A DNA stretch of 28,557 bases from Candidatus Zhuqueibacterota bacterium (GCA_016783505.1 JADHWK010000032.1:1-28557), one strand, 5' to 3'. Positions 7,801 through 16,115 are shown, numbered from the stretch's first letter. Program-made: numbers and translations. The notes: generated by a model not told the origin, from the letters alone.

Positions 7801-7868
7801 TCCGGAACAAACAAACCCTTATGACAAGTTGTTACCAAATTAAAATATATTATGGGTGGGGATAAAAG

Positions 7869-8390
7869 ATGAAGATTGGTTTAAAGATATTTGCCCTGAT
7901 CTTCCTTTCTGTTACCCTTACCTCCGGCCAGGAGCTGACTGTCCGGCAAACGACCGTCCTCTTGGAAAATCCCGGGGGCAGAAAGGTGGGGTTGGTTTTG
8001 AAGGGGGCCAAATGTAAGACGAAGGCCTCCCCGGAAGGGGATTGGGTAAAAGTCCAACTGGAAGGCTGGGTCCAACGGTCGGCGCAGGAGGGAGCCGATG
8101 CGAGATATCTGAAAGTTACTGAGGACCAACTGGAGACCGCGGCGATAAACTATCTGGGCAGGAACATTAAAATTGAAAGAATTCTATTGAAGACCCTGGA
8201 GAAGCGGGGCCACCGCCTTCGAATGAAGCTCTCCGATTGCGGGTTCGGGTACCTCCACGAGAGCCGCATTAATGAGGTGCGGGACATCCCCAGGCCCAGT
8301 TCGGTTACCGTCTGGGGGGAGCTGACAGAGGTCACCGCTTATGGATTTTTCTACCTTGACATTGATAGAATTGAGGGGACATCATGGTGA
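7869..8390 (+). CDS. Exported SH3b-like protein of unknown function
   Basis: A 173-residue protein with a signal peptide (MKIGLKIFALIFLSVTLTSGQ, probable cleavage after SG). A bacterial SH3-like region follows at about 22-75 (LTVRQTTVLLENPGGRKVG, then KTKASPEGDWVKVQLEGWVQRS), the pattern of small beta-barrels in periplasmic or wall-binding proteins. The remaining 90 residues, ending in GFFYLDIDRIEGTSW, are not recognised. The last seven bases overlap the start of the next gene, so this protein and the trypsin-like lipoprotein are likely co-translated and act together at the envelope. Confidence 0.65.
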   Translation: MKIGLKIFALIFLSVTLTSGQELTVRQTTVLLENPGGRKVGLVLKGAKCKTKASPEGDWVKVQLEGWVQRSAQEGADARYLKVTEDQLETAAINYLGRNIKIERILLKTLEKRGHRLRMKLSDCGFGYLHESRINEVRDIPRPSSVTVWGELTEVTAYGFFYLDIDRIEGTSW

Positions 8391-9499
8391 GAAAAACGTA
8401 TTCGTTTTGCTTCGTATGGTTATCCTGCTACCAAAAATTCCTATTGGTGGCATTGCTGCTCATTCTGATGGGATGCGCCGCAAGGAAACCCTTGTTGACC
8501 GAAGGATCCCTCACCCTGGCCGACGGCTTTTATGATAACCAACCCCCTGTTACCGAGGGGAAGAGGGATGCCTTGGGGAAGATCGCCCGCTCGGTGGTTA
8601 AGGTTCGGGTGGAGACCCGATATCGGGTAGAAATACCCCAATATGTCCTGAAGGATGATACCTTTATCAAAGACCCCTCCAGTCCCTACGGCTATCGGGT
8701 GAAGATGGAGAAAGGGAAACCCATGGTGGACCGGATACAGGAAACAGTCCAGGTGATCGGCTCTGCCCTGGTAATTACCGAAGAAGGGAACCTAATCGGC
8801 CTGGTTACCTGTAATCACCTGGTTAACCCCGAAGAGAAGATCGAGAACTACTTTCTTGACGAATACGGCAATCCTACCGATATTTTGGCCAGTGTAGCTA
8901 TCAAGCTGAGTTCCTCGGTGGCGGTGGAGATCGAAGGGGTGCCGGGGTTCCAGGGCGAAGTGCTGGCAACCGACAGGGGGCGGGATGTGGCGGTGTTGAA
9001 ATGTCGGCCCCGGTTCACACCGGTATTGATGAACCTTCTTCCGTTCAACTTTCGCTGGGGGAATTCGTCGGAATTGACCTACGGGGATTTTGTGTACGTT
9101 TTCGGCTATCCTAAAGAAGAGAAAAGGCTGGCCCATGGGCTGGTCAGTTCCCATGCCAGCGCTTATGTCTTCGGCGTTGATGCTGCTATCCGCTACGGGT
9201 TTAGCGGAGGGCCGGTGATCGCCATCCGGGATGGGGAACCAAACTACGAGCTGGTGGGCCTGTGCAAGGGGGTGGCGGCCAGCACCGTCAGGGTGATCGC
9301 CCCCCACGAGGGAAAGGCGACCCTGGTTCCCAAAACGCTCAGTTTAGAAGATATTTATATCAAGGAATTAAAAACTATTGACTATGGTCTGACCTACTGC
9401 GTAGGGGTGAACGGTATAAAAAAATTTCTGCTGCGCAATAAGGATTTACTGAGACAAAACGGCCTGGGTCTGCCGGACTTTGGGACTTCGACGGACTGA
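8384..9499 (+). CDS. Trypsin-like serine protease lipoprotein
   Basis: A 371-residue protein with a long signal sequence ending in the lipobox LILMGC (lipidated Cys31). A chymotrypsin-fold (S1/HtrA-like) domain follows with the triad visible in order: H145 in VTCNHLV, D201 in DRGRDVAVLKC and S274 in GFSGGPV. HtrA/DegP proteins usually carry PDZ domains after the protease; here the C-terminal 95 residues show none that I recognise. An insertion of about 40 residues between H145 and D201 is longer than usual. It would be anchored in a membrane and cleave periplasmic or extracellular proteins. The start has GAGGGGA upstream and overlaps the SH3b-like gene by seven bases. Confidence 0.8.
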   Translation: MVRKTYSFCFVWLSCYQKFLLVALLLILMGCAARKPLLTEGSLTLADGFYDNQPPVTEGKRDALGKIARSVVKVRVETRYRVEIPQYVLKDDTFIKDPSSPYGYRVKMEKGKPMVDRIQETVQVIGSALVITEEGNLIGLVTCNHLVNPEEKIENYFLDEYGNPTDILASVAIKLSSSVAVEIEGVPGFQGEVLATDRGRDVAVLKCRPRFTPVLMNLLPFNFRWGNSSELTYGDFVYVFGYPKEEKRLAHGLVSSHASAYVFGVDAAIRYGFSGGPVIAIRDGEPNYELVGLCKGVAASTVRVIAPHEGKATLVPKTLSLEDIYIKELKTIDYGLTYCVGVNGIKKFLLRNKDLLRQNGLGLPDFGTSTD

Positions 9500-9617
9500 G
9501 CCATCTTTGGATGATGGCTACAACTTGGTATTGGGCTGCGATCTGAACTTCCGGAAACCGGTTCTTGACCTGGTCATCTAACTTTAACAGATCCACCCAT
9601 TCACGTCTTTGTTTTAG

Positions 9618-9651
9618 AAAAGGCCGAATTTTTTGAAGTTCGGCCTTTTTA
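9618..9651 (+). terminator. Intrinsic terminator after the protease gene
   Basis: Stem AAGGCCGAA (9620-9628) and TTCGGCCTT (9639-9647) with a ten-base loop, followed by TTTATT. The A-rich left flank makes it usable in both directions. Confidence 0.75.
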
Positions 9652-9655
9652 TTGC

Positions 9656-9683
9656 TTGCACAATTCAATTTTATTTTTATATT
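9656..9683 (+). promoter_or_regulatory. Promoter giving a likely leaderless transcript
   Basis: TTGCAC (9656-9661), 16 bases, TATATT (9678-9683), then ATAGGCT and the ATG at 9691. The expected start of transcription falls on or next to the start codon, and no ribosome binding site could fit. Confidence 0.5.
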
Positions 9684-9690
9684 ATAGGCT

Positions 9691-10356
9691 ATGAAAACTT
9701 TCCTTATCGTCTTAGCGGTCATCGTCGTCGTCACTTCCGCCATCTTTCTCTATTTCTGGCACCGGGCCGGGCTTTTACCGGAATGGTATGACCGGGAAGG
9801 ATGGGAAGAAGCATGGCAACAGGCGGAAACCACTGCTGAACGGCTTCACCAACGGGTGGGCGCCGCACCGCCAGGGGAACTTACCCTGACCCTGACGGAT
9901 GAGGAAGTGGGAGCCATCCTGTGGCAGAACATTGCCTCGAGGATAAAAGGGGATGTACCAGGGGCCATCAAGGGGCTGCGGGTCCAGATACAAAGGGGGG
10001 TGCTGAAGGCTGAGGTGGTGATCAACCTGTCCCGACTTCCTGCGGGGGCCCTGCCCAAACGGGCCCGCCGGGTTCAAGCCAAGCTGCTTCAGACCTTTGA
10101 TTTTTTGGGGAGAGGAGAGGTCTATTTCCGTATAACGGGACATCATAAAATCGAGGATGGTCATCTTGCCTTAGATAGAAAAGCAACCGTCAGCATCGGG
10201 GACCTGGACTTTACTCTGGAAAGATTGGCCCACATCTTAGGTGTTGAAGACCTTTTGGATAAGAAAATAAAGGTGGGGTTTGACGACAGGCTGAGCATCG
10301 AGAAAATAATTTTGGAAGATGACGAAGCCGTTCTAATCGGCAAAATTCAATCTTAA
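9691..10356 (+). CDS. N-terminally anchored protein of unknown function
   Basis: A 221-residue protein with one N-terminal membrane span (about 3-22) and a predicted extracytoplasmic domain. Residues 62-70 (GELTLTLTDEEVGAIL) start a pattern of alternating strands that continues as VQIQRGVLKAEVVINLSRLP and RGEVYFRITGHHKIEDGHLAL. This beta pattern with a leading 'LTxxEV' helix is reminiscent of DUF2140/YpmS-like anchored proteins and LMeA-type lipid-binding folds, but I cannot confirm a family. It follows a terminator and has its own promoter, so it is probably transcribed alone. Confidence 0.55.
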   Translation: MKTFLIVLAVIVVVTSAIFLYFWHRAGLLPEWYDREGWEEAWQQAETTAERLHQRVGAAPPGELTLTLTDEEVGAILWQNIASRIKGDVPGAIKGLRVQIQRGVLKAEVVINLSRLPAGALPKRARRVQAKLLQTFDFLGRGEVYFRITGHHKIEDGHLALDRKATVSIGDLDFTLERLAHILGVEDLLDKKIKVGFDDRLSIEKIILEDDEAVLIGKIQS

Positions 10357-10363
10357 CAATACA

Positions 10364-10505
10364 GCCACTCCCGAAATATCGGGATCACTTCGTGACAAGG
10401 CACTAAGGCACAAAGAAAAAATTTAAAAAACTTTAAATTAGCATAATAAATTGTTTTTTATGTTTCTTAGTGACTTCGCCTGCCCGGCCAGGGTGTCTTC
10501 GTGGC
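10364..10505. repeat. Interspersed inverted-repeat element (CACTAAG/CTTAGTG) with nested palindrome
   Basis: The gap between two genes opens with GCCAC (10364) and closes with GTGGC (10501-10505). Inside are CACTAAG (10401-10407) against CTTAGTG (10466-10472) and A-rich against T-rich arms, giving an imperfect long hairpin. A TCCCGAAATATCGGGA palindrome (10369-10384) is nested in the left arm. ACTAAGGCACAAAGAAA-type sequences are dispersed repeats in many environmental genomes. No coding capacity is seen. Confidence 0.5.
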
Positions 10506-10552
10506 AAATGATTTAGTCCTGAACTGTAACATTAAATCTTAAGGAGAGAAAT

Positions 10553-10840
10553 ATGCCTAAAAAATGGAGCCGTGAAGAGGAGCTTTTCCTGTTTAAGAAT
10601 TATGAAAAGATGCCCAAGGAGGAGCTTTTGAAGAAGTTTGGGGTAACCCGCAAGTCCCTATCCCACAAAATAAAACGGTTGCGGGATAAAAACGAGAGGC
10701 AGCAATTGTTTCCTTTTCTCGAAAAGAAAGGGGAATCAAAAGCGAAACAGACCGAACTTGCCCCGTCAGGGTTCGAAATCATGACAGAAGAGGGATGGAA
10801 ACCGGTGATGTTCAGGAAGAAAAGGATTGAGGCTGAATGA
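10553..10840 (+). CDS. Small helix-turn-helix (Myb/SANT-like) protein
   Basis: A 95-residue basic protein with AAGGAGAG seven bases before the ATG. Residues 3-46 (KKWSREEELFLFKNYEKM, then EELLKKFGVTRKSLSHKIKRLR) form the three-helix pattern of a SANT/Myb-like or homeodomain-like HTH that would bind DNA. The C-terminal part ends with GFEIMTEEGWKPVMFRKKR, a possible partner-binding tail. It lies 39 bases ahead of the ABC exporter genes and may regulate them. That role is inferred from position only. Confidence 0.65.
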   Translation: MPKKWSREEELFLFKNYEKMPKEELLKKFGVTRKSLSHKIKRLRDKNERQQLFPFLEKKGESKAKQTELAPSGFEIMTEEGWKPVMFRKKRIEAE

Positions 10841-10879
10841 TCGGTTTTGCCCTAAAGCGGAAATAAAATTCCAGCATTG

Positions 10880-11869
10880 ATGGAAGCCATAATCACAAAA
10901 AATCTGACCAAGAGGTTCAAGGACCTGGTTGCGGTTGACAACGTCTGTCTGGGGGTTGGGGAGGGGAAGATCTTCGGGCTTTTGGGGCCCAACGGGGCCG
11001 GGAAAACCACCCTTATCTCAATGCTAAGCACCCTGCTCAAGCCTACTTCCGGCGACGGCTGGGTGTGGGGCCAAAATATCCGTAAGGACCAGGACCGGGT
11101 CCGCCGGGCCATCGGCATTGTGTTTCAAGACCCTTCCTTAGACGATGAACTAACCACCTACGAGAATCTGGAGTTCCACGGCCGGCTGTATGGGGTTGCC
11201 AGGGAAGTTCGCCGGAAACGAATAAAAGATCTTTTGACGCTGATGGAGCTTGCCGACAGAGAGAGGGCCATGGTTAAGACCTTTTCCGGGGGGATGAAGC
11301 GGCGGCTTGAGATCGCCCGCGGGCTGTTGCATTACCCAAAGGTTTTATTCTTAGATGAGCCCACCCTGGGCCTGGACCCCCAGACCAGGCGCCGCATCTG
11401 GGAGTACATCAGGAACTTAAACGAAGTTGAAAAGGTTACCATCGTGTTGACTACCCATTACATGGAGGAGGCGGACTACCTCTGCGGTCGCATCGCCATT
11501 ATTGACCATGGCCGCATCATTGCCCTGGACCTCAGTCAGAATCTGAAGAATATCGTGGGGGGGGATGTGATCTCGCTACTGGTGCTCCATCCCCAGGAGG
11601 TGGCCAAACTCCTTTCTCCCTTCCCCTGGATTAAACAGGTCAAAATTCACGACGGAGTATTGGATTTGAGCGTAGAAAAGGGTGAGGAAAAAATTCCGAA
11701 GATCATGAAGATTATAGGGGGGAATGGGCTGGAAGTCAGATCAATCAGCTTACATAAGCCAACTCTGGAGGACGTGTTTCTCCATTTTACCGGTAAGACA
11801 ATCCGGGAAGAAGAGGGATCGTTTACCGAAACCATGAGGATGAGGATGCGGGCATGGAGAAAACGCTAG
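10880..11869 (+). CDS. ABC exporter ATP-binding protein (DrrA type)
   Basis: A 329-residue nucleotide-binding protein with a complete motif set: Walker A GPNGAGKTT (36-44), Q-loop Q83, signature FSGGMKRRLEIARGL starting at 135, Walker B VLFLDEPTLGLDP (155-167) and H-loop H193. The C-terminal extension (about 230-305) matches the DUF4162-type tail of DrrA/CcmA-like exporters. It would power export of a lipid, drug or polysaccharide through the permease encoded downstream. The ATG at 10880 is one codon after a TTG; neither has a clear ribosome binding site, so coupling to the preceding HTH gene is likely. Confidence 0.92.
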   Translation: MEAIITKNLTKRFKDLVAVDNVCLGVGEGKIFGLLGPNGAGKTTLISMLSTLLKPTSGDGWVWGQNIRKDQDRVRRAIGIVFQDPSLDDELTTYENLEFHGRLYGVAREVRRKRIKDLLTLMELADRERAMVKTFSGGMKRRLEIARGLLHYPKVLFLDEPTLGLDPQTRRRIWEYIRNLNEVEKVTIVLTTHYMEEADYLCGRIAIIDHGRIIALDLSQNLKNIVGGDVISLLVLHPQEVAKLLSPFPWIKQVKIHDGVLDLSVEKGEEKIPKIMKIIGGNGLEVRSISLHKPTLEDVFLHFTGKTIREEEGSFTETMRMRMRAWRKR

Positions 11870-11926
11870 CCACCCGAACGGATTAGCCTCTTTTATTGGA
11901 CATACAGCTTTGGCAAAATGATCAAA

Positions 11927-11968
11927 ATTTACAGATTACAAGCTCCAAATCCCAAATACAAACAAATC
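11927..11968 (+). repeat. Interspersed CAAATCCCAAATnCAAACAAAT-type repeat
   Basis: Within the 184-base gap that separates the ABC ATPase from its permease lies a degenerate run of AAATCCCAAATACAAACAAAT character. I recognise this type as a dispersed non-coding repeat in other genomes. One copy only is in the window. Confidence 0.4.
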
Positions 11969-12053
11969 GGTCAGGCGCCGGACTGATGGTTATTTGAATT
12001 TGCTAAATTAAGTAATCAGCGTTTATTCTTAACAAAGTTTAGTTAGGCATAAA

Positions 12054-12803
12054 ATGGGAGCAGTGTATGTAATCTGGTTGCGGGAGTTAAAGCGCTTTCT
12101 CCGGGCAAAGAGCCGGGTAATCGGCAGCCTGGGGATGCCCTTTTTCTTTTTGGCCATCCTGGGTATCGGCCTGGACCGGAGCTTTCGCATCCCGGGGCTT
12201 CAGGATAACTACATTGCCTTTGTGGCCCCGGGAATCATTGGGATGGTGCTCCTTTTCTCATCGGTTATCTCCGGGATATCGGTGATCTGGGACCGGAAGT
12301 TCGGGTTTCTGAAGGAGATGTTAGTCGCCCCTATTTCCCGAACCTCCATAGTGGCCGGAAAAACCTTGGGGGGAACGACCACCGCTGTCATCCAGGCCCT
12401 GCTCATGCTGGGGGTAGCCCTGATCGTGGGGGCTAAAGTGCATTCCATCATTGGCCTATTTATCTCTGTGCTTTTCATGATCATCATCGCTGCCTCCTTC
12501 GTCGGGGTGGGGTTGGCCTTTGCCTCCCGGATGGAGGACCCCCACGGGTTTCAGCTCATCATAAACTTCATCATCATGCCCATCTTTTTTCTCTCCGGGG
12601 CCTTCTTTCCTCTGGATAACCTGCCCCAATGGCTAAAGGTCATCTCCCTTTTGAACCCCTTAACCTACGGAGTGGACGGCCTCCGGGGTTCGCTCATTGG
12701 CCTCTCCGCTTTCCCCCTGATCATGGATTTTGTCCTCCTTTTAGGGTTCTTCGCCCTGATGACCGGGGTGAGTACCTACCTGTTCGCCAGAAGTGAGGCG
12801 TAA
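12054..12803 (+). CDS. ABC-2 type transporter permease (DrrB type)
   Basis: A 249-residue protein with six membrane spans (about 22-40, 55-80, 98-120, 130-155, 162-182, 222-242), the standard layout of ABC2_membrane permeases. It has the expected N-terminal amphipathic VIWLRELKRFLRAKSR coupling region, and the PLTYGVDGLRG motif that precedes the last span is well conserved in DrrB-like proteins. It would pair with the ATPase encoded upstream to form a homodimeric or heterodimeric exporter. A 184-base gap with a repeat separates the two. The substrate cannot be told from sequence. Confidence 0.88.
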   Translation: MGAVYVIWLRELKRFLRAKSRVIGSLGMPFFFLAILGIGLDRSFRIPGLQDNYIAFVAPGIIGMVLLFSSVISGISVIWDRKFGFLKEMLVAPISRTSIVAGKTLGGTTTAVIQALLMLGVALIVGAKVHSIIGLFISVLFMIIIAASFVGVGLAFASRMEDPHGFQLIINFIIMPIFFLSGAFFPLDNLPQWLKVISLLNPLTYGVDGLRGSLIGLSAFPLIMDFVLLLGFFALMTGVSTYLFARSEA

Positions 12804-12885
12804 ACTATTCTCCCCTGATGGACCAAAGAACTATCTTCCTTAAAAATCCAGCCCTCAAATTTCGGATATTAGACAAATATTTTCG

Positions 12886-12914
12886 TTGCTTTTAAAATGA
12901 TTACTTCTTATATT
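12886..12914 (+). promoter_or_regulatory. Promoter of the PP2C operon, likely leaderless
   Basis: TTGCTT (12886-12891), exactly 17 bases, TATATT (12909-12914), five bases, then ATG at 12920. The start codon coincides with the expected transcription start. Confidence 0.5.
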
Positions 12915-12919
12915 TCTAT

Positions 12920-13444
12920 ATGTCTTCCGAAAACTTTTTCTGGTACATCCTTTCCATCGCCATCGTCTTAGGGGGGCTGTTGGGGTGCAGCTGGCTGTTC
13001 TACGCGATGCGCTCCCGGCTGTTGGACTCCTGGAAGAAATACTACACCGCCCTCTTCTATCGGCTGCAGGAGGAAGCGGATATAGATATTCCGCTGGCGG
13101 AAAAACAGACTGAATGCGAAATTGATCAATTTTTGGCTCAACTTCAAGAACAGGTAAGACCTATCCTTTACGATCGGTTTGTCAAAGTAGCCGGGGGGCT
13201 AAAGCGGATCATCCGGATGAAACACGTTCTGGGACGCTACCTTTTCCTACCCCTCAAGGTGGCCGGACCGGTGATCGCCCTGGTTATGATTCTCTTGATC
13301 GTAATGCGTGCCCGCCTCACCAGTTCGTGGCCTATGAAAGCCGTTCTCTACTTTGGCGTAAGCGCCATTATTATTCAGTTTATCCTTCTGCTGTATGTGA
13401 CCATCCGGGACCAGATCAACTTCTCCCAACAGGCTAAGGTATAG
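12920..13444 (+). CDS. Three-TM membrane protein, first gene of the PP2C operon
   Basis: A 174-residue protein with an N-terminal membrane span (about 7-29), then a charged helical region (about 30-100) rich in Glu, Gln and Arg, and two more spans (about 112-130 and 140-162). No family was recognised. It ends six bases before the GAF-PP2C phosphatase gene, so the two are co-transcribed. The likely cytosolic helical segment would be available to interact with that phosphatase. No ribosome binding site is present, and the start is placed by the promoter. Confidence 0.6.
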   Translation: MSSENFFWYILSIAIVLGGLLGCSWLFYAMRSRLLDSWKKYYTALFYRLQEEADIDIPLAEKQTECEIDQFLAQLQEQVRPILYDRFVKVAGGLKRIIRMKHVLGRYLFLPLKVAGPVIALVMILLIVMRARLTSSWPMKAVLYFGVSAIIIQFILLLYVTIRDQINFSQQAKV

Positions 13445-13450
13445 GATAAA

Positions 13451-14782
13451 ATGAGCCCACGTAAACGTACTGATTTCCTGTCAATTAACGACATAGACCG
13501 GCTGAAAGAGGAGAACCGTAAGCTCCACGCCCTGATTGAGGCCACCCAGGCCATTAACTCTACCCTGGACTTGGATCGTCTGTTGGGGATAATCTTAGAA
13601 TCGGCCCGTAAGAACATCGGCGCCGAGCGGGGAACCCTTTATCTGGTGGATCAGGACAAAAAAGAGATCTGGTCCAAAATTCTGCAGGGGGAGGAGAAGA
13701 TCGAAGTAAGGCTTCCCTTTGGCGAGGGGATCGCCGGGGCGGTGGCCCAGACTGGAAAAACCGTCAACATTAAAGATGCCTACCTGGATGCCCGCTTCAA
13801 CCGGCGGGTTGACGAGGAAACGGGCTACCGCACCAAGACCGTCCTCTGCAGCCCCATTCGGAACAAGGACGGTTTGATCGTTGGGGTTTTCCAAATTCTG
13901 AACAAGGAATCCGGGATATTCAGCCCCTCCGATGAGGAGTTTTTAGACGCCCTGTCCGTGCACGCCGCCCTGGCCCTGGAAAACGCCCAGCTTTATCAGG
14001 AGGCGCTGGAGAAGAAACGGATTGAGGATGAGATCACCCTGGCCCGGGAGATCCAGCAGCGGCTGTTGCCGGGTTCGGTGCCTCGGGTTGACAGCTATCA
14101 GATCAGCGGGGTCAACCGCTCTTCCCGCCAGATCGGGGGGGATTATTACGACCTCATCCAACTGGATGAGGGAAAGCTCGGATTTGCCATCGGGGACGTG
14201 TCGGGCAAGGGGATTCCGGCGGCCCTCCTTATGGCCGCTGTTCAGGCCAGCCTCCACTCCCAGATCAGAACCGGATGTCCCATAGAAGAAGTAGTAAGCC
14301 GGATCAACGACCTTATCTACCAAAGCACCGATCCCTCCAAATTCATCACCTTTTTTTACGGTATTCTCCATCCCCAGACGGGGGAGGTGGAATATGTCAA
14401 CGCCGGCCATAACCCACCCCTGCTGGTCAGGCAGACAGGGGAGCCGGAATTTTTAGAAAAAGGGGGGGTCATACTGGGGGTAGCCCCCGGGTTGCCCTAT
14501 TATAAAGGAACCCTTAGCCTCAGTGAAGGGGACCTCCTCGTCCTGTTCACCGACGGGGTAACCGAAGCCAAGGACCCTGAAGACCGGGAATTTTCAGAAG
14601 AGAGGTTTTATGAACTGATCGGTAAGTGCAGGGATAGTTCTACCGAGGAAATTGTCTCCAGGACATTAAGCGAGATTGACGCTTTTACATCCGGGATGCC
14701 CCAGAGCGATGATATTACGTTGGTGGTTATAAAGAAAATTGGTAATAGTTCATCAAGTCGTAAGGAAAGGAGAGTCCTATGA
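13451..14782 (+). CDS. GAF-domain PP2C (SpoIIE/RsbU-type) serine phosphatase
   Basis: A 443-residue cytosolic protein. A coiled-coil-like lead (about 13-36) precedes a GAF sensor domain (about 38-185; ESARKNIGAERGTLYLVD, FGEGIAGAVAQTGK, CSPIRNKDGLIVGVFQILNK). A linker helix with EIQQRLLP follows, then a PP2C/SpoIIE domain (about 205-430). Metal-binding motifs are intact: IGGDYYD, GDVSGKG, LFTDGVTEA and QSDDITLVV. Such enzymes dephosphorylate anti-sigma-factor antagonists or STAS proteins, turning a small-molecule or redox signal sensed by GAF into a stress response. No anti-sigma kinase or STAS gene is in the window. Its last four bases overlap the next start (ATGA). Confidence 0.92.
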   Translation: MSPRKRTDFLSINDIDRLKEENRKLHALIEATQAINSTLDLDRLLGIILESARKNIGAERGTLYLVDQDKKEIWSKILQGEEKIEVRLPFGEGIAGAVAQTGKTVNIKDAYLDARFNRRVDEETGYRTKTVLCSPIRNKDGLIVGVFQILNKESGIFSPSDEEFLDALSVHAALALENAQLYQEALEKKRIEDEITLAREIQQRLLPGSVPRVDSYQISGVNRSSRQIGGDYYDLIQLDEGKLGFAIGDVSGKGIPAALLMAAVQASLHSQIRTGCPIEEVVSRINDLIYQSTDPSKFITFFYGILHPQTGEVEYVNAGHNPPLLVRQTGEPEFLEKGGVILGVAPGLPYYKGTLSLSEGDLLVLFTDGVTEAKDPEDREFSEERFYELIGKCRDSSTEEIVSRTLSEIDAFTSGMPQSDDITLVVIKKIGNSSSSRKERRVL

Positions 14783-15849
14783 AGGTGGTTGGTTTGCTGT
14801 TGATCCTGATCGTGGTGGTGGGGGCGTTGGTATTCGCAGTAAGGGACGATACCTTGGTTATTGATTGGCGGGGGTTTTTGATCCTGGTGGGGGGGCTGAT
14901 TATGATTACACCTTTCACTTTTCCCATCTCGGAGATCGGAAAGGCCATCGGTGAGGGCATCCCCGCCTCGGCCGTTATTTCCCGCCGTCGGCAACTGCTG
15001 GCCCAGACTATCGTGGGCATGGTGGGGGATACGGCCCTGCTGTTCGGCGTTTCTTTGACCGCGCTGGCGGGGTTGGGATTGCTCACCAGCGTTTATACCA
15101 AACAGGCCATTGGTGCGGCCCAGTTTGCCGAGGTGCTTTCCATCCTGGTAATGGCCTTCCTGCTGAAACTTTTAGCACACTGGATCAAGGGCCGGCTGGC
15201 GATGAAAAAGACCAAAGAGGATGAGATCCCGGAGTGGCCGGAGCCCCTGGAGGTCTTTATCGCCTATGACAAGATCTCCTACATATTTTTGGCCTTCTTC
15301 ATCGGGGTGGTGGCGATCGCCTTCAGTAGGTTTCTGCCTGGTTCCATCTCGTGGAAGTCATCCCTGATCGCCCCGATCGTTGTGCTGGGCGGAGGGGTGC
15401 TGGCTACCTCAATCGAACATAGCTTCGGGGACATCACCCGGCTGGTGGGAAGCATTTTTAAAAAGGCTAAAGCCCTACCCAAGGAGGATTACCTCTCCCT
15501 AGCCCGGGTCCATCAATCCCTGCACCGGAATGTCCTCTACATAGGTCTTTTGGGATCGCTGGGGGCGGCGGTTTCCGTTTTTCTGTTTACCAAAGAATAC
15601 ATTATGGTGGGTCGGCCCTCTATGGAATTAGCCCTGGGATTTATCTTATGGGGAGGCCTGTTGGCCATCCCGATGAAGGCCTGGGAGGCCCGGGATGTGA
15701 GCAAACTGAACGTGTTAGGGGAGGCCTTTGCCCCCCAACCCCGCTCTCTGGATACAACGGTGGCTGTTATCTTCACCGGGCTTTTGCTCTATCTCTTCAA
15801 CGTACTGGTCACCATGAAGCTTCTGCAAAAGGTGTTCTTCGGGGGCTAA
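14779..15849 (+). CDS. Polytopic membrane protein with MotA-like segment
   Basis: A 356-residue protein with about nine membrane spans. Residues 28-55 (VIDWRGFLILVGGLIMITPF, then FPISEIGKAI) resemble the 'D-x-x-S-L-L-I-V-x-G-G' opening of MotA/ExbB-type proton-channel proteins. The rest is not clearly MotA; a cytosolic-looking loop with KKTKEDEIPEWPEPLEVFIAYD (about 138-163) separates two groups of spans. AAGGAAAGGAGAG precedes the start, which overlaps the phosphatase stop by four bases. Tight coupling to the phosphatase suggests it is the effector or receptor of that signalling unit. Identity is uncertain. Confidence 0.6.
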   Translation: MKVVGLLLILIVVVGALVFAVRDDTLVIDWRGFLILVGGLIMITPFTFPISEIGKAIGEGIPASAVISRRRQLLAQTIVGMVGDTALLFGVSLTALAGLGLLTSVYTKQAIGAAQFAEVLSILVMAFLLKLLAHWIKGRLAMKKTKEDEIPEWPEPLEVFIAYDKISYIFLAFFIGVVAIAFSRFLPGSISWKSSLIAPIVVLGGGVLATSIEHSFGDITRLVGSIFKKAKALPKEDYLSLARVHQSLHRNVLYIGLLGSLGAAVSVFLFTKEYIMVGRPSMELALGFILWGGLLAIPMKAWEARDVSKLNVLGEAFAPQPRSLDTTVAVIFTGLLLYLFNVLVTMKLLQKVFFGG

Positions 15850-15918
15850 CAATCTGGTGTTCTATTAACTAAACGTCTCGGAATTTCTGATAGTTAACTT
15901 TAGGAAAATAGGTAGGTT

Positions 15919-16050
15919 GCGTAGAACGGCTTTCGGTTACGCAGCTCGTTACGGCAAACGGTTGCGTGCCAGCAGCCGAAGACCGATTGACGATAGGCGA
16001 AATCCCGAAACTTTCCCGAAATTTCGGGACAACCATTTGACGTAACCGAA
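15919..16050. repeat. Structured intergenic element bounded by TTCGGTTACG / CGTAACCGAA
   Basis: A perfect 10-bp inverted pair, TTCGGTTACG (15932-15941) and CGTAACCGAA (16041-16050), encloses further structure. GCGTA/TACGC (15919-15943) forms a small hairpin, and TCCCGAAATTTCGGGA (16014-16029) is a perfect 16-bp palindrome. The element occupies most of the 266-base gap before pepT, and related CGTAACCG ends recur at 19411 and 19485. It looks like a dispersed non-coding element. Confidence 0.55.
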
Positions 16051-16069
16051 CGTTTCAGAAATTGGCCAG

Positions 16070-16097
16070 TTGCCAGAAGGGGCTGAGTTCTTATATT
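16070..16097 (+). promoter_or_regulatory. Promoter of pepT
   Basis: TTGCCA (16070-16075), 16 bases, TATATT (16092-16097), followed by a ribosome binding site (AAAGGAG, 16104-16110) and the ATG at 16116. Confidence 0.5.
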
Positions 16098-16115
16098 TGA
16101 CAGAAAGGAGTAATC

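Noticed and set aside
9375-9743. Minus-strand frame of 122 residues with a protein-like stretch (QRREWVDLLKLDD) in the gap after the protease gene
   Set aside because: It runs through the end of the protease gene, a terminator and a promoter, and has no start codon with a ribosome binding site at the protein-like part. A gene relic cannot be excluded.
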